Source of the DNA: Coptis chinensis
Taxonomy: Eukaryota > Streptophyta > Magnoliopsida > Ranunculales > Ranunculaceae
Assembly (NCBI GenBank): GCA_015680905.1
Contig: CM027377.1
Coordinates: 59,169,501-59,233,500 of the forward strand
DNA length: 64,000 nucleotides
Direction: 5' to 3'
The translations under genes and the position numbers were made by a program. The notes below the pieces were generated by a model. The model was not told the DNA's origin. It saw nothing but the letters and a program-made list of their open reading frames with translations, and did no database searches. Below, piece by piece: positions 33,703 through 45,837 of the stretch; the first letter of the stretch is position 1; each line of letters begins with the position of its first letter.

Positions 33703-36700
33703 ATTTGTACAATTGAAATGCAGTCGGATTTGGTTGAGCTTTGTGTCTGTGAAGCATATGTTCGTTTTACATGCGACGGGATTGGGACAATTTGGGTTTG
33801 TTTCATTGCCATCCTTTAATTTTTTTAATGCGGAATGAATGTAGGAGCTTCCATTTGAATATTATTATCGATTTGCAAACACCATCTCGCTTTGTCTATG
33901 TAGTGTAAGTAGACTCCTGTTTTTCTTTCAGGTTCAGGAGACAGATATGTGGAAGGAACTCGATGAGCAGAGTTTGAAGGAAAAGTTTGGCTTAGACAAT
34001 GAGTCCTATATGTATGCAAAACAGAAAGCAATGGAGACCATTGAAAACTCATTAGAGACACAAACAGATTTGAATGGGTATTATTTTTGGTATGACTTGT
34101 ACCACTTATAGTATGATGATACCTTAACACGATTACTAACTAAGCTTAGGTTCTCTGTTTTTATCTTCTTTTCTGTAGAATCAAAGGGTTGAAATGTCCA
34201 GACTGGCTAGCAGAACACTATAAACCACTCTGGTGCTACATCAGACAATGGATCTATGATCATGCGTTAATCTTAGTGCCAGTTTCTGCGCTGGTGTGCC
34301 ACTTCAAATGAAACTTTCAATAATTGCTTTGCAGTGGATACATGTCACAATCTGTTCACACTTCTGAGATTTACAGCTTGTAGGATTTATAACCTTACTG
34401 ATGTTGTCAATTCGGAGGATTCGCCGAAGTCGATATCTTTCAAGCAGAGGAGAACAACTCTACGAGCAGGTATTTTAGTTCTTTAGGGTGTGTTTGCTAA
34501 CTGGCAAACCTCTAGTGGGAAAATATAAGATTTGCCAGTGTTTTCCCACTATAGATTTGCCAGGCAAATCTCTAGTGGGAAAATTTTAGTTTGTCAGTAT
34601 TTGTTTGCATAAATTTATAGTGGGAAAATATAGGATTTGCCAGTGTTTGTTTACATGGTTTTTCTCCAGTGGCAAATGATAATTTAACTTTTTAGAGATT
34701 TTTTTTTTTTTGTTTTCAAATTCAATGAAGTATAACAAAAGCAAAAAATAAAATAAAAATACAAAATAATATTGCAGGCTAGTATTAATATATGTTTTCC
34801 AATAGTTATTTTAGCCGAACCAAAAAACAAAGAGTAATTACATACGCTTTAACGCATTGCATGCGAGTCTGGTTGATAAAGTTGCTTTGTATAATCACAA
34901 ACATAAATAACCAAAAAATCTAACGCAATAGGCAGGCATGTATTAATCTTATTAGGCACTCAAAAACATCCTCATCTCTTTGGACTCAACCTGAGATGTG
35001 ACCAAGTAATTATAACGGATAACCACCCATCGCGGTATGCAGATGATGATGCATTTGAAAGATGATTTAAGGGTAGGTGTGACTCAAAAACAACACCGTC
35101 CTTCTGTACTTGTTTTGGCCTCAGAAACCTCATATCAGCATCCTTAGTCTGCTGCCCCTGATAAAAGATTGAGGTGGAGTAATAGTCTTTCCAAGATTAC
35201 CACAATCGAAGCCACTATATGCAAGGTTTCCATCAACAAGAGGAACATTCATTGGCATTGACATTTGGAAGTTTGAAACAACCTGGCCGATTGGAGCCGC
35301 TTGATACATTCCATTGTATGTTGTAATTACATATTTCAAATCAAGAGAAGCTCTTTCTACATGCTTCCTCACAGAGCATCCCGCACTCATGCATTTGTAG
35401 TAACTCCTGAAGGATCAAGACAGAAACAATAATAAAAATAAACCATGATCCTCCATTCAATTCCAAATAATATGGATTCAGACAACATGCACACTAAATC
35501 AACACACACCACACAGTCACACACTCATGCATCACACACAATCACACCACTCACGCAACACACATACACACTCACGCAGCACACGACACACAATCACACC
35601 ACTCACGCAACACGCGACACACAATCACACCACTCACACAACACACATACACACTCACGCAGCACACCAGCAACAGCAATGCAGTAGTAGCAGCACATCA
35701 CCAGCAGCAGCAGCAGTGCAGTAGCAAAACTGCAACACCCACCCAACCACTACCACAACACACATACACACTCACGCAGCACACCAGCAACAGCAACACA
35801 GTAGTAGCAGCAGCGCAACACAGCAGCAGCAGCAGTGCAGTAGCAAAACTGCAACACCCACCCAACCACTACCACAACACACACGCACACTAGCGCACAC
35901 TAAACACACTACAATCCACCACACACTCGACCACCTGCACCAGACCACTACACCAGCACACACCACACCACCTGCACCTGCACCAGCCCACTACACACTC
36001 ACAGACTCTACACCTGCACCAGCACACACACTACCACTTGCACACACACACACACACATGCTAGATACAAAACAATTTATAACTACTTGATTCAAAATGC
36101 ATCTACTGAATTCAATAAATCCCCTTGTTCAATCACTTAGAAAGATTAACCTACAGATAACCAAAAAAGAATGAATAATCATATATATAACAAAACCACT
36201 TACAAAGAGATATTCAACAGAGCATGCAACCAATTTTCCCACCAGCGCTCAAACAGGTGAATTTCGATAACCAATTTTCCCCCAAAGTCATCACCAACAA
36301 TCGAATTTACTACCCCAATCCCTTATTGCCGCGAATCAACCCCCCACCACTCATCAATTACACAACATCACCGACTTACAATCACATAATCCTTCCTCCA
36401 CAACTCAATTTCAAACCCAACAATCCCATAATCTTCACCGTCAACCCTAGCAACCAATATTCACAAACCCGACAACTTTCCAACGACCACCTCCAGTCAA
36501 CACCACCAAACCCAATTTTCCCCTCAACCAAAATCTAATTCCTAATTTTCCGGTGAGAGAGAGAGATGAGAGATGAGAGCCTGGTGAGCTTGAGGGAGAG
36601 AGACGACAAAATAGAGCGAGAGAACATAACTAGAGATGGGTGGCAAATTTTCACCCATTTTCCTGCTGGCAAAAGAGTTTAGGGGGGAGGTGGTTTCTAT

Positions 36701-39700
36701 TTTCCCACTTTCTAATGGGAAAATTTCATTTACCAGCAAATAAAGATTCTGTTTGCCAATACCCTTAAATCCAGCCAAACACTGGCAAATGGTACTTCTA
36801 GTGGGAAAATACAATTTGCCACCTCCATTTGCCAGTTAACAAACTCACCCTTAGTTCAGTTCCCAGTACTTGTATAAGGATTTATACCATATACTTTGAT
36901 CACCTTATGTTTCCTTTTTTTTTTCTCTTGAAGAGAATAGTTACATATGAAATTCTTCTTTATTAGATTTCTATATTTTTTCTAAAATCCTCTTCATGAA
37001 ACAACAACTTTGCCTGTGATATTCGACGAATTGGGGTGTATTAGAAGAGTTTATATGAAGCTGAATTATGATCCTCCAACTATGGAAATGATCAGATTTC
37101 GTTGGTTATGAATTTTCTTTCCTCGGAGATGTTTGTCAAAGACAAGTTGGCCCCTTTTGAATAGCAGATTTCACTCTAGTTAAGAGCGCTGGAAAGACTC
37201 AAATCGTAGAGGTATACTAGTGCGTGTGACACTAGGTGCAAAATGAGGTGCATGAAGCAGCTGCAAAGAGTTAATAGCTTTCTGAAAATATACAGCAATA
37301 CAAATAACATTATAAAGTATTCACATTTTAATCCCATAAAACAACACAAAACCAGTATAGTCATACTCTAATAGGATAGCAGGGTGTATAGGCTTCTTAT
37401 CTATGCAGTTTGAAGGCACAGGGGCTAACTAGGCGCTGGAGGTGAGCCTGGGGCTTATTTGAGTATTTGACATTAGGCCTGCCTAGGTGCTTGGGGTGAG
37501 CCTAGAGCTTAGGCGAGCCTTTGACTGCATGGGTTCATATATCATTAGATAGTTTTATGCTCATTGCATAATCTTAAAAGTAAAGTTTGAGTATCACAAG
37601 GGAACATTTTACAACTCTAACACAAAGAGTTGTTTCCTAACATATCTATTGTAACTCTAGAAAACCAGTAAAGGCAGAAACATTAAGTAGAAAAACTACA
37701 TTATTCATCTCTACCTTATTTAACTAGTCTTTGAAGAGTGATAAACAGCATTTCCTGTTAATTCTTCAAGAAAATTAAGTGGAAATGGTCCCTAACATCG
37801 AACTATCTGTAGGAATAATACTATATGCAAAGTTCATCTGGAACTGCTAAATAGGTAGCGATTTTGTTAAATCCAAATGGAGGTCTTATTCATATTAAGG
37901 ATAACTTTTAATGGAGTTTATTTCTTACAAATCAGTAAGTTAAATCAATAGGAAAACTTACTCAGTGTAGGAATTATGGTAGAATTGGTATGTATGCAAG
38001 GCCAACAGAATCTGTTTCCAATATTTTGTCGGTCGTTATTGTCTTAGACTTGTTTTCACATGATAGAAAAATTACTAGTATTTAGAATGAGTAATGCTGG
38101 CTTGTCCGGAATAAGAAAAAAGTCAATATCTGATTTAATTTAGTTTTATCATTTGGAAGCCATCTTTCTTGGATCAAAGATTCACTTTCTGATCTCTTTT
38201 GAATTTGATTATGAAAATATTTTATCGCATCCATTTTTTTTTTTTTTTTTGACATTTTGGTGAATGGGACTGCAAGTTTTCTGAACCAATTTGCAGTATT
38301 TTGATCAAGAAAAAGCAAGCAATTTACAAATTATCATATATAAAAATAATGCTTTCAGTTAAGGTCCTTAAGTGCAGATTTCACGTAGTTTTAAGTTATG
38401 GGGATATGAGTCTTCATTTTCCCAATTCAAGGACAAGGATAAGAGTACTGGTAATACACTGTTTTACTAGTGCTGTTAGATTTTTCCTAATTTTTAATTA
38501 CTGTCACCTCTAAAATTTGCAAGCGAAAGAAAATTCCTCATCTCTTCCTCTTTTGAACCAAGGCTTCTGTTTTTTCAGACAAAATTGTTAGAAGAAGAAA
38601 CAACTTTGGAATTGAAAGAATTGATCAGCGGATAGTTGTATGCAGTTTCAGTACCTTTATCATGGCTGATATAGTATAGTGATATGCTTAGCATGTTGCA
38701 GTATTTAGTTGTCACAAATGAGGAATGTTTTTCGTTAGCATAAAGCATATGATAACTAGAATAGCTATCCAATTAATAGTTAGTTCTTTTCTTTGGGTGC
38801 ATCTATATAGCTTAGCTCTGATGCATTTTCCAATTTCTGGTTTCTGGTATCATCGTGATAGGTATGTGAAATACTTGAAGAGAATGCCATGGCGGCAAAG
38901 AATGTGAATGGCAAAGGCGATCCTTGGGTGGTTGCGTCTCGTTTGCGAGATCACCTACTTTTGCCAAGGGAAAGGAAGGATTTGTTGCTATGGAAAAAGG
39001 TATCTCCTTTCCTTGAGAGGTCTGATCATGTTTAGTGATGGAAACTCGCTTCTTATTTTGTTGTCGAATCCTTCTCTTTCTCTCATGACGTGGACCTTGT
39101 TTTAAGAAAATAAGATGAATTTTTAAGATTGTCCAAGATATGCTTTAATTGAAAATTTCCAAAAAACTTTATATACTGATATATGCTTACTTACTTGTAT
39201 AGTTTATCTAACGATTGCAATGCGTATTTTGCTACAGCTATTAGCCCTTGAAGGAATAGCATATGCTCGTAAGAACAATATATAGTCTACATAACAAAGA
39301 GTGAGTAAATGTAAATACAATTTGAGAAAATTGCTCCAATTTGAATGGATTGTGGTCTTCAGATCTTCTATATAGTATAGACATCTGGCTGTAATGAGGA
39401 TTGAAGTGACAAATTTGAGTCAGTGGTATTTAAAACCCATGTGTTAGCATTATAGGCCGATAGAGCTTTTGCAAACGGTTTGAATAAGGCAAGTTGCTGA
39501 GTGGAAGATAAGGATAAATGATAGCAAACATGATATTAAAACATATGTTTCTATATCGTAAACTGACATTTTTTTTAAATTGTAATTTGCAATTCTGGAA
39601 TGTTTAGTGTTGGTGGTTATTCTAGATGATTAATGAAAAGTTTGAGTCGGTCCTTACTTGATGGACAAGTAATTTCCTGGTTTATTAAGTTTGCTAATTC

Positions 39701-42700
39701 TAGGGTCTTCATTAAAGGTCTATATATAGACCCAAGATCAGGTTTGTTGATCATCCTATTGAAAACAAAAACAAAAAACCAAAACAAAACGAACTTATTT
39801 TTTTTCTCAAATTTAGTGTTATATAGCCTTTACAATTTTTCTTTAGTTCAGTACATATTACCTTGTTATATCAACGTCTCTTCTACCTTCGCTATAGTAA
39901 ACCTTGTGACATCTTTACCCACTCCAAAAAACCTCCACAAAAAACGGAGAGGTTACATCTCTTACTCCTTCAGTGTTGATATTTGCTTTTTATTGGTCTC
40001 TAGCAACATACTTTTGTTTAGAAATGTGTGTGATTAGTTCTTCGCTTCCCTTAGGTTGAGGATTTGGTCCAAGAGGATTCTCGTTTAGATCAGTACCCAA
40101 AGCTGGTGAAGGGTGAGTCAAAGGTGGTGTGGGAATGGCAAGGTAAGAAATTGTATTTGCCTACAAATTATTGTCTTTTGTATTGCATTTATTCAAGATT
40201 AGTTCATGTGAACACCAGGCTGTTGCTGCCATCCATGTTTTTGTTAACGATAAAGCTCAATTGTATTCGTTAAATAATTCTAAAAGGTTACACATCACAA
40301 GTTGCACATAGATCTTAGAGTAGCTACTCGCTCATACTCACCCATGCGCTTAAGTTACAAGAGTAGCTGATGCATGAGCATGAAAGAAGATTACTTAATT
40401 ACTCTTTTTATTAATTAGTAATAGCTATTTAGTACTTTCTATTGTTTAGGGTTTCCTAATTCAGTTAGGAATAGGATTTAGGATGGTTTCCTATTTGGAA
40501 TCCAATTAGATTTAGTAGTTGTTCTTATATAAAGGCATTTAGGCCTTCATTGTTGGTTGGTTGTTATTGAATATTAACTCTTTCTTCATGTTTGAAGGTT
40601 AAACCCTAGATTTAGGTGTATCTTTCATTAAACTTAATTGATGTTTATCGATTGTTGAAGCTTCCGCCAACAAGATACATCAGTAGCCCAGTTACATATA
40701 AAATTTAGGGTGAACTAGTGTTACCCCCCTACTAGATGAGCCAATTAGGATTTCCCCCCCACTAGATGGGAAATTAGGGTCTCCCCCCTAAACACACAGT
40801 CAACTTGGTTTGACCGTTAACTTTCAAGTCAAACAACTGAAAATGACATAAATGCCCCCACCTAATTAAAATTGAATATTTTCTTTTTGAAAACAATGAG
40901 GGCATTTGTGTAATTTTCAATTATTTGACTTAAAAGTTAACAGTCAAACCAAGTTGACCGTGTGTTTAGGGGGGAGACCCTAATTTCCCATCTAGTGGGG
41001 GGGAAATCCTAATTGGCTCATCTAGTGGGGGGGTAATACTAGTTAACCCTAAAATTTATAGAACCCACTCCCTGGAGACTCGAGACTTGGGCACACAGTA
41101 GCCCACTCGAGCAACACTTCTTAGATTTCCTCAACTATCTCGTGTATTTCATTCTCCTTGTGCTAAAAGATCCTCAAATTTCTTTCTTTCCTTAAGTTCC
41201 ACACAATAGCACTACGAAGATGATCCACAAGCCACTTGAACTTGCTAGACAAAGGACCCACAATCAATTCCTTCACCAAGGATTTTCCAACATTTAATGG
41301 ACGATCCCAAGGTTTATAGAATGAGAAAAAGAAATCGTTCCAAACATTGCTTGCAAGTGGACAGTTGACAAGAATGTTATCAATACTTTACTCCACCCCT
41401 TAGCAAAGGTTTGGGTGATTCTTACCCTTCGATTAAGATTATCAATAGTTTTGATCCTTCCCAAGTAATCCATTTGAATGTTCTTTGTCTAAATCATTTA
41501 GCACTAGTGTGAAAAGGTCTTTTGTGAGGCATGGCTTGCATTCAGGGATGTTTGGATTGAATGCGACTTAGAAAGGAGAAAAATGACCATCAAAACAACA
41601 CAAATGGCAGGAGTACAAAGAGGTTCATTCAGATAGAGCTATGCCTGTAAGAACAAGTTAATGCTTAGAAAGTCACTGTTTGAGCACAGCCGAGCCTGTT
41701 CACATACATAGAAAACACAATGTGCTCTGAAATTTGTATTTCCCCTCAAAAGGTGGCATCAACTAGACCAATTTTTGGTATTTTGATCGTTTTGAGGGGT
41801 CTTTTTAGCATGTTTATAGTGCAACATCTTTATGGTAACTAATACATCAACTTTATTCCCTTGAGAGATCTTTACCAACTTTGTGGCGATAAAGCATGTC
41901 AAGTGGAGCATTCTGAACATCGACTCCAAACCCTTAAATCTTGTTTTCCTTGCTGAAGGTGGGATTTGATTCCAAGACTTTAGGCCCAACCTTGAACTAA
42001 TTACATGTGGCCTACTGGTCAAGCATTTAAGGGTTGGGTTTACATGATGATTCCTGGGAAATCTCAGATTTCAGATAATTTGGCCTGGGCTTGTTTTATT
42101 ATTGTGAGATACTATGACAGAATGTACATTCAATAGAGTGAATGCATGTGGTCTGCATTGCTAAATAAGTGTGTTCTTGCTGTTTGGTAATCTTATGTGG
42201 TTGTACGTTTTATCTGGTTATGCTTGTATGCCTTTTCTTTTGTACTTGTGAGTAACATATTTATATAAAATTATGAAGACAGCTTATACCCTATATTTTT
42301 AGTTAGTTGTAGTAAGTACAATCCTCATGGAAATACGAAAGTTCAATGAGCTAAGTACGGATATTACGTCACAAAGTACATGAAGATTAGATATATAGAA
42401 ATAGTGATAGCGTGATAGCATGATTAAATATATTGTCTTACTATAAAAGCATGATTTTTGTTACCATATTTGGAGTGATCTTGCATTATACTACTACAAG
42501 ATCACTCCAAATATGGTAAAACCATTGAATTAGCTTTCATGCTTTCTTTTTTGTATGCATAGTGTTTGTATAGAAATATTTAGTGGATATATAAATAGTG
42601 ATTGTGCTTACTCTTTTCTCTTGTGATTAGGAAGATTGTACTAATACTACCTAGAAATGTCAAATATATGGTCTTCTTCATGATTTGATTTTATTATACG

Positions 42701-43314
42701 AGTATCGGATTTGATCAGGGATGATCAGTGTGGGTGAATCCTCAAACTCGGCTGCGAGACCTCGCGCTGCAATGTGAGCATGCACCACCTGAAGATGGCA
42801 AGACTACGTTTCCGACCTTTTCAAGGGGTTATCCTATTACGGGGGAGAAGTATAAGTATTTCCAGATGAACTCCTGGAAAGAGTACCTCTAGAAATAACC
42901 TTCTTTCCTCTGAAATAAGGTAACCCCGGCTAAAGGTGAGGACTGAGGAACATAGTTCTGTCCTCGTCAACTGGTGCATGTTCAGTCAGAGTATTAGATT
43001 TCGCTGCTGAGTTTGAGGATTCTCCCACCTCAAAATGTCAGTTAGGTATCATAATTCAAGCCTTTAGGTTACTATTGGTGTCTTACTATATTAGTCTTTT
43101 GTTTCCATAATTCAGATATCTCTATTACACATTCAGTATCTGAAGATAGTGCTTTTTGGTACCTTCTGTAGTTGAAGGTTCACTTAGCTCTTCAAGGAAA
43201 AGGGCAAAGGAGGCTGCAAGCAGAGCGAGATCCACACATGAGTCTCCTGTTCTGAAAAAACAGACGCCTAATTCTGGGAAGCTGCTGAGCTGTTTTAGTT
43301 TTTTTTGCAATTGA
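33162..43314 (+). CDS. Man1/Src1-C-terminal-domain membrane protein (9 exons)
   Basis: Exons: 33162-33429, 33513-33640, 33724-33795, 33932-34077, 34179-34293, 34377-34469, 38862-38999, 40055-40142, 43172-43314. All introns are GT-AG, and joining keeps one frame of 396 residues plus TGA. The start aaaaaaATGGCT is preferred over an in-frame ATG at 33102 for its context. The N-terminus is basic (PKKKRAK). Membrane segment 1 is at about residues 47-70 ([14 protein letters not shown]). A Cys-rich lumenal part follows ([20 protein letters not shown]), with VCEAY and [20 protein letters not shown]. Membrane segment 2 is at about 233-256 ([20 protein letters not shown]). A nucleoplasmic part follows, with [28 protein letters not shown] and [20 protein letters not shown]. 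This matches the MSC domain of MAN1/Heh2-type inner nuclear membrane proteins and the single-copy plant homologue as I recall it. Introns 6 (4.4 kb) and 8 (3.0 kb) are full of transposons. Confidence 0.9.
35130..35408 (-). pseudogene. Captured WRKY transcription factor exon
   Basis: On the minus strand a good acceptor (cttgatccttcag) is followed by an exon reading [40 protein letters not shown]. This is the second half of a WRKY DNA-binding domain. The first two zinc-ligand Cys of C-x4-5-C are present ([11 protein letters not shown]). The intron position just before SYYKC is the conserved one of WRKY genes. The expected EGKHNHD, with the zinc-binding His, is replaced by NGMYQAA, so the finger is broken. 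The tail ([30 protein letters not shown]) looks like a normal C-terminal extension of a group I member. The WRKYGQK motif is not visible. It sits inside the intron 6 element. Confidence 0.8.
35490..36060. repeat. CA-rich minisatellite
   Basis: Units of 'acacaatcacaccactcacgca' (~30 bp) occur several times. A ~120-bp unit (catacacactcacgcagcac, cagcaacagcaa, agtagcagcagc, gcagtagcaaaactgcaaca, cccacccaaccactaccac) occurs twice (about 35645 and 35762). A looser CA/CCA-rich tail follows. It lies inside the intron 6 element. Confidence 0.8.
36852..38861 (+). other. Remainder of MAN1-like intron 6
   Basis: Non-coding. A block at about 37420-37530 reuses 'gcctaggtgcttggggtgagcct', a pattern common in worn dispersed plant repeats. 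No RNA gene or mobile element with defined ends was found. Confidence 0.4.
40708..41049. mobile_element. MULE-type MITE in MAN1-like intron 8
   Basis: It starts GGGTGAACTAGTGTTACCCC and ends with the inverted match (GGTAATACTAGTTAACCC). The exact 9-bp duplication TAAAATTTA flanks it at 40699-40707 and 41050-41058. The arms (~130 bp) share ccaattaggatttcccccc, gggaaattagggtctccc and agtcaacttggtttgac. It has no coding. The 9-bp duplication suggests mobilisation by a Mutator-like transposase. Confidence 0.85.
41110..41480 (-). pseudogene. LINE fragment (zf-RVT region) in MAN1-like intron 8
   Basis: The minus strand encodes, across frameshifts, [16 protein letters not shown], then [40 protein letters not shown] and [20 protein letters not shown]. 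This is the zinc-finger segment after the reverse transcriptase of plant L1-type LINEs and of related pseudogenes ('CplA..vW...f.....w'). No reverse transcriptase is attached. It is a short dead fragment. Confidence 0.6.
42461..42519. repeat. Perfect hairpin, 23-bp stem and 13-nt loop
   Basis: Arms 42461-42483 (ttaccatatttggagtgatc, continued by ttg) and 42497-42519 are exact reverse complements with loop cattatactacta. It lies in intron 8 of the MAN1-like gene. Confidence 0.9.
42728..43030. repeat. Unidentified ~300-bp segment with ~29-bp inverted ends
   Basis: Ends gtgtgggtgaatcctcaaac (then tcggctgcg) and cgctgctgagtttgaggatt (then ctcccac) are inverted repeats with about five mismatches. 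The inside is GC-richer than its surroundings. It has one open stretch (about 42735-42890) containing [35 protein letters not shown], and a small internal hairpin (gaggactgaggaacatagttctgtcctc). I recognise neither protein nor RNA. Confidence 0.4.
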
Positions 43315-45243
43315 TAAATAGCATTGATGAAGCTGATAATGTAATACAGTTTGGTTTGCCTTTTGTTAACGAAAAAATGGCATATTTGTCCTCGTATTTT
43401 TCGTCTTGGGTTTGAGATCATATTTACCCACCTCTGTATGTTGTGCAACACTATTTAGTGGGTAAAAATTGGTAGAGATACAAAATTTTGCGTGTAGATT
43501 TTTCTTTTATTTTTCTGAGTCTCGTTTGTGCTTTATTTTTCTTAACTTGTAGCAAAGGAAGAAGCCACTTTTAAAATTTTCAAGCTTGATGTCGTTATAT
43601 GTCACAGTGCCATGCCCCTTAAAAAACCTGATCACAATTGGCTAAAGATGCAATCCTCTAGAGTTGTACTAGGCTTGACTTTGTGAAATCTCTTGAATGA
43701 TCTGTATAGAACTTATTTTAGATTTACCTAAATGTGACTGAATGATGTAAAAGGCTTTCCCTTTCTCTGTATCATTCTCTCTTTTTCACTAAAAAAAAAT
43801 TGTTAGGCGGGACGCCCGGATCATTATGTGTTACACGACAAGCGTTGATATATATTGGCTTGTGTAAGGACCATAAGATGGAAAGAATCTATTCCTCACA
43901 TAATAGGTGACTTTGTGTTTGGTTTTTGTCACTTCAGACTTGCTCTTTGCCTTGAGTGGATCGACTGGATGAGTATATATAATCATGGTTGATTTTAATG
44001 GTTGCAAATGACGACTATTTTGGTTATTCAAAACTTAATTCAAATGTTAAAATGGCCCATGTACTTGATACTGTTGATAGTGTTGCTGTGGCTGTAAAAT
44101 TGAATCCATTTTTCAAAATGGAAATTTTTGAAGAGTTGAAAATAGTCTGGGTGCTGCAAAAATTTAAAGGAGACATTTTTATTTATTTTACATTATTGGT
44201 GAGCGGTGATCATATGTTTGATAGAGAGTGGTTTTATTAAAGCTGTGATTTGTTTCTATGAAGAGAAAGACTAGAAGAATGGAAAAGAGAGAGTTAATTT
44301 TAGTTCGGTAAATTTCCAATTTTTAGAGTTTTACTCTATTTTTTGCATTCGTGACGCCCTGGTCAAAAAATAGAGAATAAATAGAGTTTTGACATTTTCT
44401 TCTGTGGATGGATCACACGCGAGATTCTTATACGAGACCAGAGTTTGCAAAACAAGGGGAAGGGAAATGAAACCGGCTTGCCGCCTCTTTCCTTTTTGTG
44501 GGGGATTAGGTTATATATTTTACAATATTTTGAGACCAATTGCAATGGGTAAATTCCTGATCGGCCATGATGTGTTTCCAATTCAGCCACAAATTGTAAC
44601 TCATTTTGTCAACAACTAATGGTCTACAATTTTTTGCACTGGGTTGCTGACAATGGCCGGATAAGAACAAAATGACATTATCATGGCCAAATTAGGAATT
44701 TACCCTTGCAATCTTCTATTATGTGTATCTTTACTATCTTAAAAATGGCGCTCCCACCTACAGAGTCCCGCAACAGTGAATTACTTTATAGCCATCAACA
44801 CAACATCATAAGATATTTTACGAAGAGTAGGAAAGAAATATTATTTCAGATTTCCAATGTTTACACCAAAACAGATGGAAAACAAGCTATATTGCTAATA
44901 TCACAAAATCAAGCATCATGAAACAAACAAGTGTTTACAGCTGCGCCAATATAGTGATCAAGGTAAACACTCAAAATCAATGAAGTTTTATTAATAACTT
45001 CTAAGATTCTTATAAAACTCTAATGGCAGATTTGTAATCACCCTCTCTTCTCTCTTTTGTTACAAAAGATGTGGTTCAGATTGGAATGTTTTTTCTCTCA
45101 TGTTTTAGTCTTTATATAGTCCTCCTCTTTCCTGTTTCTTTCTTGCAAAATACAAGTTTAGATATACGTCGATATCTCGGTTTATAAAGTGATTTTAAGA
45201 GTTGAAATATTAGTTAGTACGATATTTGCCCACTACAACTACT
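43315..45243. other. Downstream of MAN1-like gene, no gene seen
   Basis: The first ~450 bp are presumably 3' untranslated and flanking sequence. Short frames at 43989-44240 and 44389-44619 match nothing that I know. No repeat with clear ends. Confidence 0.35.
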
Positions 45244-45251
45244 TTATTTTA

Positions 45252-45421
45252 GGGCCGCGGTATTGGCACTCCTTAAAAGGGGACTAGCACCCCCTTTTGG
45301 ATGATATATGTCATGTATCATCCTATATAGAGAGAGAGAGAGAGAAAAATGGATGATATATGACATATATCATCCAAAAGGGGTGCTAGTCCCCTTTTAT
45401 GGGGTGTCAATACCGCCGCCC
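45252..45421. mobile_element. Short hairpin MITE
   Basis: Starts GGGCCGCGGTATTGGCACTC and ends with the inverted match (TGTCAATACCGCCGCCC). The exact 8-bp duplication TTATTTTA flanks it (45244-45251, 45422-45429). The arms share aaaggggactagcacccc and ttttggatgatatatgtcat. The loop contains a GA run. 170 bp, non-coding. Confidence 0.85.
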
Positions 45422-45837
45422 TTATTTTAAGACATATAATTATCACGTGAATGTCTACTTTTACAATTCTACCCATAATCTCTATGTACTGTGAGATTTC
45501 TATGTTTGAAACACCACATCAAGTTGATATGTATAATTGTATATGTAGTGAAAGAAATATGATATTTAGCTTAAATTAAGTAGATTCGCATCCACTGATT
45601 AATAATGTAATAGTTGTAAATTATTTTACACTGCTCTCCTACGGCTGAAAGCAGAATCCCCCTCCTTTTCCCACACACAACTTCAAACTTCAAATTTCAA
45701 ATTTCGAATTGTATCTAATCGTCAAGGTTAGTTTGCTTGTTTTTTTATTTCTCAAAAAGTTTTTCTTACAGATCGATTGTGTCATCCTTGTTCAAGCCTC
45801 CCACTACCCCTCCCCTTATGCCTTTCTTTTTCAGATG

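Larger units (their letters stand above)
34485..36851. mobile_element. Terminal-inverted-repeat element with WRKY fragment, in intron 6
   Basis: The left end is AGGGTGTGTTTGCTAACTGG; the right end is the inverted match (CCAGTTAACAAACTCACCCT). Both ends continue into subterminal reuse of 'ctagtgggaaaatataaga' and 'tttgccagtg' words. Flanks share only TAGTTC, so the target duplication and superfamily are unsure (hAT-like ends). It carries no transposase. It carries a captured WRKY exon (-) and a long CA-rich tandem array. It begins about 15 bp after the exon 6 splice donor of the MAN1-like gene. A related terminus is at 52950-53052. Confidence 0.7.

Noticed and set aside
35490..36060. CRISPR-like array
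   Set aside because: A eukaryotic CA-rich minisatellite; units are adjacent and degenerate, without unique spacers.
36224..36538. Open frame of 104 codons (begins [14 protein letters not shown])
   Set aside because: Low-complexity Asn/Pro-rich frame in the non-coding part of the intron 6 element; no family resemblance or start context.
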